Notes under the pieces: generated by a model
What the model was told of the DNA's origin: nothing
The model's input: only the letters and a program-made list of their open reading frames with translations
Database searches by the model: none
Translations under genes and position numbers: made by a program
Shown here: positions 16,010 through 25,647 of the stretch, piece after piece
Layout of the letters: each line of letters begins with the position of its first letter
How positions within the stretch are numbered: position 1 is the stretch's first letter
From: Candidatus Mediterraneibacter guildfordensis
GTDB taxonomy: Bacteria; Bacillota; Clostridia; Lachnospirales; Lachnospiraceae
Assembly: GCA_019112735.1 (NCBI GenBank)
Contig: DXIS01000036.1
Span: forward strand, 1 to 49,091
DNA length: 49,091 nt
Direction of reading: 5' to 3'

Positions 16010-18967
16010 TTAACTCAGTGTCTTTATTTCCATGAACATGTCTCTGTTCTCTTCGATCTTGTCTTCGCTTCCGATGACGCACAGCGACTGTTCCGCCAGG
16101 ACCGCCCGCAGCACGTCCGCCAGCGCGCGGATGTCCGCCTGGTCCGCGTCCAGGATCTGGTTCCGCTCGGTGCGGATCATTTCTTCTGATACATGGTTCA
16201 TGTACAGGTTCATGGACCGGCTGCCTTTTGCCGCCGGATTCATCGGACGGTCAATGTTGCTGATCGTGCCGATGACAAATTTATTCATGTCGCGGTCGCT
16301 CACGCTGAGGTTTTCGAGATAATCAACCACGCCCTCGTACACATCCATGGTCTTCTTCAGGTTCGGGTCGCGGTAGGAAATGAGATACCCTTCACCGATC
16401 CGGTTGAAGTTGCTCATGCAGCCGTAAGCCCCGCCTTTGACGCGGATGTTCTGCCACAGGTAATCGTAGCTTAAGATCACTTTCAGAATCTGAAGGGCGC
16501 CGGTGTACGCCGCGCCGCCGTCGATGAAATTGCCGGTCCGCGCCACGTACTGCACTTTTGAAGACGTCTTGAACCCTTCGTTCCGTTTCCTGCAGTGGAG
16601 GATGCACGGCCCCGAAACGCCATCATCGCTGCCGTCCGCCGGCTCCGTCGCGGAAGATGCATCATTCAGATGTCCGCCCACGGCGTCAAAGGCTTTTTCC
16701 ATGGGTTCCAGCCCGTCTTCCGAGGACGTGTAGCTGACCATCATGTTGTCCGCGCGGAAGAGTTTTGCCGCGATCGCTTTCAGGTTGCGGATCAGCTCCG
16801 CTTTATGCTCTTCGAAATGTTCCTCGATCTCTTTAACAACTTCGTAATACCCGATGCCGTCTGTATCGTCCTTGAACTTGGCGATCGGCGAAGTATAGGA
16901 CAGGGAGCGGAGCGCCGCCGTCGTATGGCCGGAAGAGAGGAAGGACATCTGGAGCCTGGATTTCAGCATGGCCAGGATCTCTTTCAGCCGCTTCTCATCA
17001 TCCAGCTTCGACTCCATCAGGATCTCCCGCATCATGGCGAAGAGCACATCCATCTCCGGGTACAGGGCTTTTCCTTTCATTTCAAATGTGGCGCGGAACG
17101 CCTTTTCTTTTACTTTCGTCACATCCGTGTACAGCTCCAGCGAAGTGCCGATGCCGCCGGTGTGCACGTTGATCTCATTAAAAAGTTCTCCGTATTCATA
17201 GTTCGTGGTGTCGATGATCCCCAGCACGCTCTGCAGGATCCCCACATACGGAAGCTTCTCTTCCCGGATGCCGGACAGGTCGAACATGAGGGTCACATAC
17301 CCGATGCCGTTGGTCTCTACATTGTGGTGGACCAGCTTTATGCCGTTCACTTCCCGCTCGTCATTATAGACCGGGGCGATCTCCCTGGAAATGTCGGAGC
17401 GCTTCAGCACCGGGATCTTCGCCAGGTCCTCCGGCGCGGACTCCTCTTCCTGGTAGGCTTCCAGCTCTTTTGTATCCCGGACGAGCTTCTCCACTTCTTC
17501 TGCGGAGAGGCTTTCCTTATATGTCTGCAGTTTTTCCGCCAGTTCCCGGTCCATCCGCGCGGTGCGTCCCTGCTCCGGACGGATGATCACGATGGCTCCG
17601 TGGGTATTGTTAAGCAGCCAGGTCCGGATCAGATCCTCAAAATATCCCGTCTCCACCTGGCTCTTCAGGAATTCAAATGTCGGGATGGCCTGCATGTGGA
17701 TAAACGGTTTCTCTTCATCATAAAGCCAGCTGTCGAAAAGCTGCAGCCCGTACATCAGGCCCCGCGGATAGCTGCCGAAATCCGCCTCGCGGAAACGGAA
17801 TTCATAGTAATTAATGCCGGCACGGAGCGATTTTTTATCAATGCCGTTCTCCGCCAGATTCCGGAGCGTATCTTCCACCACCCGGATAAACGCTTCCTTC
17901 TGTTCCATATTGGCGCTCTTGGCGATCACCGAGAAGATCGGCTGGTATACGCCGTTATCGTAAGATCCCATGATATCCTTGCCGATGCCGGCGTCCAGCA
18001 GCGCTTTTTTTAGCGGCGCGCCCGGCGCGGACAAAAGGGCATAGTCCAGGATCTGGAAAGCCAGATACAGCTTCTCATCCAGTGAAGTGCCGATCACCTT
18101 ATTGTAGGAAAGATAGGTATTATCTGATAAACTTTCATCGCTTGCTATGGAATATTCCTGCACGATCTCCTTCATTTCCTTAAAGGGTTCCTGATAATGG
18201 ATCTCAGAGTCCACTTCGATCCGGTCAAAATCAGAGAGATATTTTTCATCCAGCCACTGAAGCTTCTCTTCCATATCCATATCGCCGTACAGGTAGATAT
18301 AGCTGTTGGACGGATGATAATATTTCTGGTGGAAATCAAGGAACTGCTCATAGGTCAGCTCCGGGATCACATCCGGATCGCCGCCGGACTCATTGGCGTA
18401 GGACGTATCCGGGAAAAGGGAATTCAGGATCACCCGGTCCAGCACGCCTTCCGGTGAGGAGAAGGCGCCCTTCATCTCGTTGTACACCACACCCGACAGG
18501 GTCAGATCCCCGTCCGGATCCTCCAGGTGATAGCTCCAGCCCTCCTGCCGGAATGTCTTGTCGCTCTCATAAATATTCGGATAGAACACCGCGTCCATAT
18601 ACACGTGCATCAGGTTCTGGAAATCCGCGTCATTGCAGCTGGCCACCGGGTAGACCGTCTTATCCGGGTAGGTCATTGCATTTAAAAATGTATTCAGAGA
18701 TCCTTTCACCAGCTCCACAAATGGATCCTTCACCGGGAACTCCCGGGAACCGCACAGGACCGAGTGCTCCATAATGTGGGGCACGCCGGTGCTGTCTGAG
18801 GGCGGCGTGCGGAACCCGATGGCAAACACTTTGTTCTCATCGTCATTTTCCATCAGGAGCACCCGCGCTCCGCTTTTTTTATGCCTCAGAAGTACGCCTT
18901 TTGATCTGAGATCCGAGAGATCTTCCTCTCTGACGACTTCATAGGCGGTCAGGTCATATATACTCAT
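16010..18967 (-). CDS. M16C-family zinc metallopeptidase (presequence-protease type)
   Basis: A 985-residue clamshell metallopeptidase like PreP/falcilysin, which degrades peptides in a closed chamber. The inverted zinc motif HIMEH is at residues 64-68 (TGVPHIMEHSVLCGS), with the distal Glu in the following helix (EMKGAFSSPEGVLDRVI). The second half (from ~residue 500) is the non-catalytic lobe, with R/Y motifs such as GGAYGCMSNFNR. The ATG at 18967 follows AGGAGA; the open frame upstream is not coding. No signal peptide, so it is cytoplasmic. A 59-base gap separates it from the PH-domain genes upstream; era follows. Confidence 0.93.
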   Translation of the reverse strand: MSIYDLTAYEVVREEDLSDLRSKGVLLRHKKSGARVLLMENDDENKVFAIGFRTPPSDSTGVPHIMEHSVLCGSREFPVKDPFVELVKGSLNTFLNAMTYPDKTVYPVASCNDADFQNLMHVYMDAVFYPNIYESDKTFRQEGWSYHLEDPDGDLTLSGVVYNEMKGAFSSPEGVLDRVILNSLFPDTSYANESGGDPDVIPELTYEQFLDFHQKYYHPSNSYIYLYGDMDMEEKLQWLDEKYLSDFDRIEVDSEIHYQEPFKEMKEIVQEYSIASDESLSDNTYLSYNKVIGTSLDEKLYLAFQILDYALLSAPGAPLKKALLDAGIGKDIMGSYDNGVYQPIFSVIAKSANMEQKEAFIRVVEDTLRNLAENGIDKKSLRAGINYYEFRFREADFGSYPRGLMYGLQLFDSWLYDEEKPFIHMQAIPTFEFLKSQVETGYFEDLIRTWLLNNTHGAIVIIRPEQGRTARMDRELAEKLQTYKESLSAEEVEKLVRDTKELEAYQEEESAPEDLAKIPVLKRSDISREIAPVYNDEREVNGIKLVHHNVETNGIGYVTLMFDLSGIREEKLPYVGILQSVLGIIDTTNYEYGELFNEINVHTGGIGTSLELYTDVTKVKEKAFRATFEMKGKALYPEMDVLFAMMREILMESKLDDEKRLKEILAMLKSRLQMSFLSSGHTTAALRSLSYTSPIAKFKDDTDGIGYYEVVKEIEEHFEEHKAELIRNLKAIAAKLFRADNMMVSYTSSEDGLEPMEKAFDAVGGHLNDASSATEPADGSDDGVSGPCILHCRKRNEGFKTSSKVQYVARTGNFIDGGAAYTGALQILKVILSYDYLWQNIRVKGGAYGCMSNFNRIGEGYLISYRDPNLKKTMDVYEGVVDYLENLSVSDRDMNKFVIGTISNIDRPMNPAAKGSRSMNLYMNHVSEEMIRTERNQILDADQADIRALADVLRAVLAEQSLCVIGSEDKIEENRDMFMEIKTLS

Positions 18968-19026
18968 ATTCCAGTCTCCTTTTTTTGCGTTAGTCATTCT
19001 TACAGTATAGCACCATCTTCCGGCGT

Positions 19027-20598
19027 TTAAAAGACAAGCATCCGCTCTTTTATCATTTCCTCTTTTTCCCTGCCGGAATACGGGATGCCCTGCGCCGCAT
19101 CCGCCGATGAAGCCAGCAGATGCATGGTGCCCCGGCTGATCCCGGTCGCCCTGGCCGCCGGATTGGATGAAAATTCCACGTACTGGATGTTCCTGAACGG
19201 CACGCACAGGTACTGCCGTCCGAAATAACCGCCGGCTGTTTTCAGGATCCGCCTGTCCGCGCCTGTTCCGGCCGTCCGGTATCTGAGGAGCATGCACAGA
19301 AGGGTAAGGACAGGGACAACCGCCGCACCGGACCACAGGAAACGGATATATTTCTCCGGGACCACAAAGGCTGCTGCCGCCGCTGCCGCAAATGTACAGG
19401 CCGCGAAGATCCCGAACGGGATGCTCCAGGCCGCCCAGACAGACGCCGGCATCTGCTCTGTCCGGATGTCCGGTGTGTCCGCATACTCCGGGAGCAGGAG
19501 CCGGAGCTGATGCCTCAGTTCATTCTCCGCACAATACAAGATCAGGAAAGAATTCTTCTCCTCCTGGTCGTCTCCCATCCCCACATTGATGATCTCCGCC
19601 ATATAGCGCCGGCCGATCCGCGCCACCATGGACTGACGGATCTTCAGCGCCTGGATCTTGTCCACCGGGATGGTGTATTCCACCTTTTTAAAGAACCCGT
19701 ATTGAATGTAGATCTTATCCTCCCTGCGCTTTGCGCGGAAATCATAGTAACGGACGAAATCTTTCACCGTATCCCACAGAGAGGACAGGGCGATCAGCGC
19801 CGCGACCGCGATCCCGGCCGCCCCGCCTGCCGCCGTCCCGAGAAGGTCCGCATTGCGCACTGTTTCGACCATGCTGAACACGGTTCCCGCGAGCGCAAGG
19901 ATGAAGATCACGACCGAGACCGCGCTGATCGAAAAAATGCCGTGCCGGAGCACATCCCCGAGGTCCGCGCGCACGTCATATTCTTCGTCTTCCGCGGGGC
20001 GCACTGCCCCATTCTGCTTCTCCGCGGGGCGCACCGCCCCGTTCTGTTCTTCCGCGCATTCCTGCCCTCTGCCGGCTTCATTCTCCGGCTTTTGCAGACC
20101 GGGCAGGCTGCCCGCCGCCTCGATCCGCCGCGCCACTTCCTGGCGGAACCAGAGCGCATCCGTCTTCTTCAGCAGGATCTTCACATCCGTGCTGTCCGCC
20201 GTGGACCGGCTGTTCGTATCCAGTTTTACCTTGCATGTCCCGAACAGCATTTCGATCAGGTTCTGCTCCAGATTGATATTGGAAATATTGCGGATGCCGA
20301 TCGTATTCTTCTGCTTATTGACGCTTCCTTTCTCGATCACCACCGCATTGTCTTCGATCGATATGTACGTCTTCCGCCACACCAACACCTGGGCGATGAC
20401 CGCCGCTGCCAGAAGAAGGATCACGCCGGGTACGATCAGCGCGCCCTTTTCCGTCAGGAACGAAAGGTCCGCTTTCAGGATCTCGTCCAGATGCTCCAGA
20501 AGCTGTGTAACGACGAGCACCGCGATGGCTGCGAGCACGCCTGCGGTCTGTTCCAGAACAACCGATATATGATTGCGGAATTTCCTGTTCTCATTCAT
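19027..20598 (-). CDS. PH-domain membrane protein, YdbT-like
   Basis: A 523-residue protein with N-terminal membrane helices, two bacterial PH-like (bPH2/DUF304) repeats and a further pair of membrane segments. Visible PH cores are EKGSVNKQKNTIGIRNISNI and YTIPVDKIQALKIRQS, and a third, less complete one near the C-terminus (FRNIQYVEFSSNPAARATGI). An acidic insert around residues 175-215 contains a short tandem repeat NGAVRPAE, a low-complexity linker. In Bacillus the YdbS/YdbT pair protects against amylocyclicin-type bacteriocins; the role here is inferred from similarity. The start at 20598 overlaps the ydbS-like stop by eight bases. Confidence 0.75.
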   Translation of the reverse strand: MNENRKFRNHISVVLEQTAGVLAAIAVLVVTQLLEHLDEILKADLSFLTEKGALIVPGVILLLAAAVIAQVLVWRKTYISIEDNAVVIEKGSVNKQKNTIGIRNISNINLEQNLIEMLFGTCKVKLDTNSRSTADSTDVKILLKKTDALWFRQEVARRIEAAGSLPGLQKPENEAGRGQECAEEQNGAVRPAEKQNGAVRPAEDEEYDVRADLGDVLRHGIFSISAVSVVIFILALAGTVFSMVETVRNADLLGTAAGGAAGIAVAALIALSSLWDTVKDFVRYYDFRAKRREDKIYIQYGFFKKVEYTIPVDKIQALKIRQSMVARIGRRYMAEIINVGMGDDQEEKNSFLILYCAENELRHQLRLLLPEYADTPDIRTEQMPASVWAAWSIPFGIFAACTFAAAAAAAFVVPEKYIRFLWSGAAVVPVLTLLCMLLRYRTAGTGADRRILKTAGGYFGRQYLCVPFRNIQYVEFSSNPAARATGISRGTMHLLASSADAAQGIPYSGREKEEMIKERMLVF

Positions 20599-21139
20599 AC
20601 TTTTTCCCATCTTCCTGTATGTTTTCTTTCCGTTCATCTGCGGACCGCTGCTCCAGCACGATCTCATTGATCCGCTTTCTCAGGCTGTCCGCGATCTGCT
20701 CCGCCCGCTCTTCCTCCAGGAAGGACAGCGTCACATCCCCACCGCCTGTGGTCACGATCACCTTTGCCACATGGAACGCCTGGTCGATGGGGCCTTTCTT
20801 GGTCTGCAGCTTGTGGATCCGCTCGATGGGCACGATCTGCCGTTTCACAAACAGATAGCCTTCTATGACGTCGATGCATTCTTCATTGATGCTGTACCGG
20901 TACCGGTGATACCGGAAGTACGGGCTGACCGTCATATCCACCAGCGTCAGCAGCGCCAGGGCCAGCGAGATCCATTTCCCGACAGTTATATCCTTCGGAA
21001 ACAGCCAGAAATAATTGACCGCTCCGATAACGGCCAGAACGATCAGGCCTGCCACCAGATCGGCGGTATACATGCAGCGCAGTGCCCGCACCGGAAGTTT
21101 CCTGTATTCTTTCGTACTTTGTATGATCTTTTCGTCCAT
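20591..21139 (-). CDS. PH-domain membrane protein, YdbS-like
   Basis: A 182-residue protein with two transmembrane helices (about residues 25-45 and 52-70) and one bacterial PH domain (YSINEECIDVIEGYLFVKRQ, then IVPIERIHKLQTKKGPIDQA). It is the usual first member of the YdbS-YdbT pair and is coupled to the next gene by an eight-base overlap. AGGAG precedes the ATG at 21139, and directly beside that ribosome site is a 26-base inverted repeat. Likely acts at the cell membrane; molecular function is not established. Confidence 0.8.
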   Translation of the reverse strand: MDEKIIQSTKEYRKLPVRALRCMYTADLVAGLIVLAVIGAVNYFWLFPKDITVGKWISLALALLTLVDMTVSPYFRYHRYRYSINEECIDVIEGYLFVKRQIVPIERIHKLQTKKGPIDQAFHVAKVIVTTGGGDVTLSFLEEERAEQIADSLRKRINEIVLEQRSADERKENIQEDGKKYE

Positions 21140-21150
21140 AGCACACTCCT

Positions 21151-21176
21151 GATTGTATTATCTTTTTAATACAATC
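21151..21176. promoter_or_regulatory. Perfect inverted repeat beside the ydbS ribosome site
   Basis: GATTGTATTA and TAATACAATC are perfect 10-base arms around six bases, ending next to the AGGAG of the ydbS-like gene. It could be an operator or an mRNA stem affecting translation. Confidence 0.5.
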
Positions 21177-21193
21177 TTACGGAATCCGGCTGT

Positions 21194-21862
21194 TCATGTC
21201 AACTTCTTTTCCAGCTTTTCACGGATCCTGAGAAGCCGGTTGTACTTTTCCACATGCTCCATATGGCGCGCCGGTCCGGCATCGATCCGGTCCGCCCCGT
21301 ACGCGACCGCCAGATCCGTCAGCAGCGTATCCGCCGTCTCCCCTTCTGAACAGCAGAAGATCACAGGCACTCCATCCGCCTTCGCCTTTTGGATCTGTAC
21401 GGACAGTTCACCAAGCGTCGCCGTCTGTCCGATCCTGACATGCAGCGCCGGATCCGGCCCCACTTCTGTCAGACGGATCTCCGGCACCGGCAGACGCGCG
21501 GCACGCACGCCGCCCAGATACCGGTACAGCGGGAGTTTCAGCGCCTCGGCTGCCGCTGAGGCCGCAGCGGCGGACACACAGAACAGAGTCTCTCTTCTTC
21601 GTTCAAACCGGGACAGGATCCCGTCGATCCGCTCCTGGTCAAATATATTTTCCCCGGTCAGCTCCGCGGCGATCACGGTATTGATATACTCCGCGTCCGC
21701 CCGCACATCCGGATCCTCTCTTCCGTTCCCCGGCACGGATACCCGGCCGACCACATCCTCCCCGGCCAGCACATCCGTCTCAAGGGCGGACTGCCCGCAG
21801 CAGTTAAGGATCACTCTGGAAAAGATATCTCTTATCGGTAAAACTGCATTTAACCGCTCCAT
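21194..21862 (-). CDS. Mini-enolase: truncated enolase homologue without catalytic core
   Basis: A 222-residue protein clearly related to enolase (normally ~430). Residues 1-~125 match the enolase N-terminal domain (LNAVLPIRDIFSRVILNCCG, then AAAASAAAEALKLPLYRYLG). The rest matches only the last third of the barrel (GQTATLGELSVQIQKAKADG, then LTDLAVAYGADRIDAGPA, EKYNRLLRIREKL). The middle of the barrel, which carries the magnesium ligands and the catalytic Lys/Glu, is absent. In the part kept, HRSGET is CCSEGET and the IKTGAP lysine is Asp, so it cannot act as enolase. The frame is intact, and AGGAGG stands nine bases before the chosen ATG, so it is probably a functional pseudoenzyme. Divergent from yitT. 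Confidence 0.8.
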   Translation of the reverse strand: MERLNAVLPIRDIFSRVILNCCGQSALETDVLAGEDVVGRVSVPGNGREDPDVRADAEYINTVIAAELTGENIFDQERIDGILSRFERRRETLFCVSAAAASAAAEALKLPLYRYLGGVRAARLPVPEIRLTEVGPDPALHVRIGQTATLGELSVQIQKAKADGVPVIFCCSEGETADTLLTDLAVAYGADRIDAGPARHMEHVEKYNRLLRIREKLEKKLT

Positions 21863-22006
21863 TTTGCCCATCCTCCTTCCATGTCCTAGTATTTCCCGCG
21901 ATGCCTTCTTAATGCGTTGACTTTTCATATTCCAGAGATTACAATTCGGGTAGATGCATACATGATACCTGATCAGATTCAAAATGCACTCAGGAGGAAC
22001 CGGCAT

Positions 22007-22849
22007 ATGAAAGAAAAAGCCAAGTATTTTTCCATGCTGACGCTCAGCACGCTGCTCATCGCTTTCGGAACGTATTTCTTCAAATTCACCAATAATTTCA
22101 CTTTCGGCGGCATCACCGGCCTGGCCGTGCTGGTCGCAAAGACCAGGCTAATTTCCGCCAGTGATTTCAACCTGGTCATGAGTATGATCCTGCTGCTGAT
22201 CGGCCTCATCGTCCTGGGGAAGAAATTCGCTGCAAAAACAGCCTACTGCAGCATCCTTCTCTCCGTGGCGCTGTCCGCCATGGAGCGTATCTGGCCCATG
22301 GACCATCCGCTCACCGGACAGCCGATGCTGGAACTGTGCTTCGCCATCGCGCTTCCGGCGCTCGGCTCGGCGATCCTTTTCAATATCGGGGCGTCCAGCG
22401 GCGGCACGGATATCATTGCCATGATCCTGAAGAAATATTCCAGTTTCGACATCGGCCGTGCGCTCCTTATCTCGGACGCACTGATCACGGCCGCCGGCTT
22501 CTTCATCTTCGATGTGGAGACCGGGCTTTATTCGGTCCTCGGCCTGGCGATCCGCTCATTTATGATCGACAACTTCATCGAGAGTTTTAACCTGTCGAAA
22601 TATTTTAATGTCGTCTGCGACCATCCGGAACCGATCTGCGACTTCATCGTGCACACACTTTCCAGGAGCGCCAGCGTCTGTCACGCCAAAGGCGCCTATT
22701 CCGGTAAAGATAAATACATCATCTTCACCGCCCTGAACCGTGTGCAGGCCGTCCGGCTCAGGAACTTTATCCGGCAGAACGATCCACAGGCATTCATCCT
22801 CATCTCCAACACAAGCGAGATCATCGGAAAAGGATTTCATAGTATTTAA
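22007..22849 (+). CDS. YitT-family membrane protein
   Basis: A 280-residue protein with five or six membrane helices in the first ~190 residues (MKEKAKYFSMLTLSTLLIAF start; NIGASSGGTDIIAMI motif) and a C-terminal cytoplasmic DUF2179 domain (FIVHTLSRSASVCHAKGAYS). The YitT family is widespread in Firmicutes; some members are linked to transport or osmotic balance, but the substrate is unknown. AGGAGG nine bases upstream fixes the start at 22007. It is followed by topB after 17 bases, so the two are probably cotranscribed. Confidence 0.85.
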   Translation: MKEKAKYFSMLTLSTLLIAFGTYFFKFTNNFTFGGITGLAVLVAKTRLISASDFNLVMSMILLLIGLIVLGKKFAAKTAYCSILLSVALSAMERIWPMDHPLTGQPMLELCFAIALPALGSAILFNIGASSGGTDIIAMILKKYSSFDIGRALLISDALITAAGFFIFDVETGLYSVLGLAIRSFMIDNFIESFNLSKYFNVVCDHPEPICDFIVHTLSRSASVCHAKGAYSGKDKYIIFTALNRVQAVRLRNFIRQNDPQAFILISNTSEIIGKGFHSI

Positions 22850-22866
22850 GAAACGGAGAAATATAC

Positions 22867-25086
22867 ATGAAACATCTTGTCATTGCTGAAAAGCCTTCCG
22901 TCGGCCGCGACATCGCCCGGGTGCTCGGCTGCGGAAAGAAGAACAATTCCTATATGGAAGAAGAAAACTATATCGTTACCTGGGCGCTGGGCCATCTGGT
23001 CACCCTGGCCGACCCGGAGGAATACGGAAGCCAGTATAAGACCTGGAGCATGGACACCCTGCCCATGCTTCCCGATCCCTGGAAGCTGGTCGTCATCGGC
23101 CAGACCGCCCGGCAGTACCACGCCGTGAAAGAACAGATCTTCCGCAGGGATGTATCGGATATCATCATCGCCACCGACGCGGGGCGGGAAGGCGAGCTGG
23201 TCGCCCGGTGGATCCTTGAGAAAGCCGGAAATAAAAAACCGGTGAAACGTCTCTGGATCTCATCCGTGACGGACAAGGCGATCCGGGAAGGATTCGCCCG
23301 CCTGAAACCGGGAAAAGATTATGAAAATCTGTACCATGCCGCCGTAGCGCGGGCGGAATCCGACTGGGTCGTAGGCATCAACGCCACCCGGGCGCTCACA
23401 TGCAGATATAACGCCCAGCTCTCCTGCGGACGGGTGCAGACGCCCACCCTTGCAATGATCGCCGCCCGGGAAGATGAAATTAAAAAATTTGTTCCGAAAC
23501 CATATTATGGACTAAAACTTTCCTGTGGCGGGATCACATTCATCTGGAACGATGCGAAATCCGGCTCAAACCGGACCTTCGACAAGGACCGGATCGAGGC
23601 CGTCCGGAAAGCGGCGCGCGGAAAAGCCCTGCACATCACGGAGATCCGGAGAAAATCGAAAAAAACGTTCGCGCCAGCGCTTTACGACCTGACCGCGCTT
23701 CAGAGGGAGGCGAACCAGCGGTACGGATATTCCGCCAAAGAGACCCTGAACATCATGCAGCGCCTGTACGAAAACCATAAAGTCCTGACCTACCCGCGCA
23801 CAGATTCCCGGTATCTCACGTCCGACATCGTGCCCACCCTGAAGGAACGTCTCCAGGCATGCGCCGTCGGTCCTTACCGGAAGGCGGCGTCGCGACTTGC
23901 CATGAGCGAGATCAGGGCGGATAAATCTTTCGTCAATAACGCAAAAGTATCGGACCACCACGCCATCATCCCGACGGAACAGTTCGTCCAGCCGGAACAT
24001 TTCTCGAATGAAGAGCGAAAGATCTACGGTCTGGTCGTCCGCCGTTTTCTCGCGGTCCTCTCTCCCGCATGCGAATACGAAGAGACTTCCCTGACCGGGA
24101 CCATCGACGGCGAAATATTCCGCGCAAAGGGGAACGTCATCCTGAAGGCCGGATGGCGGGAAATCTACGACTCCGACTGGCAGGATCCGGAAGCAGACGA
24201 GGATGATGGAAGCTTTGAAAATGATGCGGCGGACAGCCTGCTTCCCGGAAGCGCAGATATTACATTTAAAGAGGGAGCAGACCTGATGATAGACGCCATC
24301 CGCACCACTGAGGGCCGGACCCGTCCGCCTGCTTATTTTACCGAAGGCACTCTGATCGCAGCCATGGAAAACCCGGTGCGCTATATGCAGCATCAGGACC
24401 GCACCCTGGCCCGCACGCTGGGCGAAACCGGCGGACTCGGGACCGTGGCTACCCGGGCCGACATTATCGAGAAACTTTTTGCCGGCTTCCTCATGGAGAA
24501 AAAAGGAAACGAGATCCATATCACCTCCAAGGGAAGACAGCTTCTGTCCCTGGTGCCCGCCGACCTAAAAAGCCCCGAACTCACCGCCCAGTGGGAACTG
24601 CGCCTGAAAGCCATCGCCCAGGGAAAAGAATCTGACAAAAAATTCATGTCCGAGATCGAGGCTTACACCCGGTCACTGATCAGCCAGATCAAAAATTCGG
24701 ACGGAACCTTCCGCCACGACAACCTGACCAGGCACAAATGCCCCCAGTGCAGGAAGTTCATGCTGGAAGTAAACGGAAAACACGGAAAAATGCTCGTCTG
24801 CCAGGACCGGGAATGCGGATACCGGGAAACCATTTCCCGCCGCACCAACGCCCGCTGCCCGGTCTGCCACAAAAAAATGGAACTGGTCGGCAAAGGCGAT
24901 GCCCAGCGGTTCGTCTGCTCCTGCGGACATAAAGAGAAACTGAGCGCTTTCCAGGAACGGAAAAAGAAAGAAGGAAAAGGCGCCAATAAGCGCGACGTGG
25001 CCGCCTATATGAAAAAACAGGCAAAAGAAGCGAATGCGCCGATCAACAACGCATTCGCGGAAGCCTTTAAGAATCTGAAATTATAA
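22867..25086 (+). CDS. topB: DNA topoisomerase III (type IA)
   Basis: Relaxes and decatenates DNA by single-strand passage. At 739 residues it has the Toprim domain (VIAEKPSVGRDIARVLGCGK at the N-terminus; ATDAGREGELVARWI), the active-site tyrosine 309 in LTYPRTDSRYLT, and two C-terminal zinc-ribbon repeats (CPQCRKFM and CQDRECGY; CPVCHKKM and CSCGHKEK) before a Lys-rich tail. It resembles the accessory topB common on clostridial chromosomes. Cotranscribed with yitT. The stop overlaps that of the convergent acetyltransferase by six bases. Confidence 0.95.
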   Translation: MKHLVIAEKPSVGRDIARVLGCGKKNNSYMEEENYIVTWALGHLVTLADPEEYGSQYKTWSMDTLPMLPDPWKLVVIGQTARQYHAVKEQIFRRDVSDIIIATDAGREGELVARWILEKAGNKKPVKRLWISSVTDKAIREGFARLKPGKDYENLYHAAVARAESDWVVGINATRALTCRYNAQLSCGRVQTPTLAMIAAREDEIKKFVPKPYYGLKLSCGGITFIWNDAKSGSNRTFDKDRIEAVRKAARGKALHITEIRRKSKKTFAPALYDLTALQREANQRYGYSAKETLNIMQRLYENHKVLTYPRTDSRYLTSDIVPTLKERLQACAVGPYRKAASRLAMSEIRADKSFVNNAKVSDHHAIIPTEQFVQPEHFSNEERKIYGLVVRRFLAVLSPACEYEETSLTGTIDGEIFRAKGNVILKAGWREIYDSDWQDPEADEDDGSFENDAADSLLPGSADITFKEGADLMIDAIRTTEGRTRPPAYFTEGTLIAAMENPVRYMQHQDRTLARTLGETGGLGTVATRADIIEKLFAGFLMEKKGNEIHITSKGRQLLSLVPADLKSPELTAQWELRLKAIAQGKESDKKFMSEIEAYTRSLISQIKNSDGTFRHDNLTRHKCPQCRKFMLEVNGKHGKMLVCQDRECGYRETISRRTNARCPVCHKKMELVGKGDAQRFVCSCGHKEKLSAFQERKKKEGKGANKRDVAAYMKKQAKEANAPINNAFAEAFKNLKL

Positions 25087-25572
25087 AACAATATAGTGCA
25101 CTACGATATCCTCGTAATGCCCGTCTTTCATGAGGAATCCGCCGGGGATCGTCCCGAGCCTCACAAATCCGAGTTTCTTATACAGTTTCAGCGCCGGCGT
25201 GTTGGATGCCACGACGGCGTTGAACTGAAGGATCTTAAATCCCAGTTCTTTCGCTTTCTGAAGGCAGTGGCGCACCAGCGCTTCTCCGATCTTATGTCCT
25301 CTCATGTCTCTGCGAACGGCATAGCTGGCGTTGCAGATATGGCCGCACCGTCCGATATTGTTCGGATGCAGGATATAGAGGCCGGCAATATGACCCGTTT
25401 CCGCATCAACTGCCATCCCTGTATAGGACTGCTCCTTAAAAAACAGATCGCCTGTTTCTTCTGTAAGCAGTTCCGTCTGCGGGAACGCCACGCCGTCCTC
25501 CACGACCTGATTCCAGATATCAACCGCTTCTTTTACATATCTTTCCGTATACGCTGTAATCTGTATCTGCAT
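25081..25572 (-). CDS. GNAT-family N-acetyltransferase
   Basis: A 163-residue acetyl-CoA-dependent acetyltransferase. The acetyl-CoA motif is in YAVRRDMRGHKIGEALVRHC (R/Q-x2-G-x-G/A pattern) and the C-terminal segment has the usual ASNTPALKLYKKLGFVRLGT. I chose the ATG at 25572, with GGAGAG upstream. The substrate cannot be predicted; relatives include phosphinothricin/methionine sulfoximine-type acetyltransferases and others. Monocistronic and convergent with topB. Confidence 0.88.
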   Translation of the reverse strand: MQIQITAYTERYVKEAVDIWNQVVEDGVAFPQTELLTEETGDLFFKEQSYTGMAVDAETGHIAGLYILHPNNIGRCGHICNASYAVRRDMRGHKIGEALVRHCLQKAKELGFKILQFNAVVASNTPALKLYKKLGFVRLGTIPGGFLMKDGHYEDIVVHYIVL

Positions 25573-25647
25573 GTCTGATCTCTCCTCTGTATCTCCCGAT
25601 GCCTTTTCCCGCATCGTCCTGTACAGTAGTATAGCACAGACCTGCGT

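Noticed and set aside
16595..18013. A 472-codon plus-strand open frame opposite the M16C peptidase gene
   Set aside because: It lies wholly antisense to a well-recognised gene, has no family motif and is rich in His, Arg and Asp as expected for the complement of a GC-rich coding strand.
18968..19336. N-terminal extension of the M16C peptidase frame
   Set aside because: It would overlap the YdbT-like gene and has no peptidase similarity; AGGAGA marks the start at 18967.
19510..20670. A 386-codon plus-strand frame opposite the YdbT-like gene
   Set aside because: Same reasoning: antisense shadow without motif or ribosome site.
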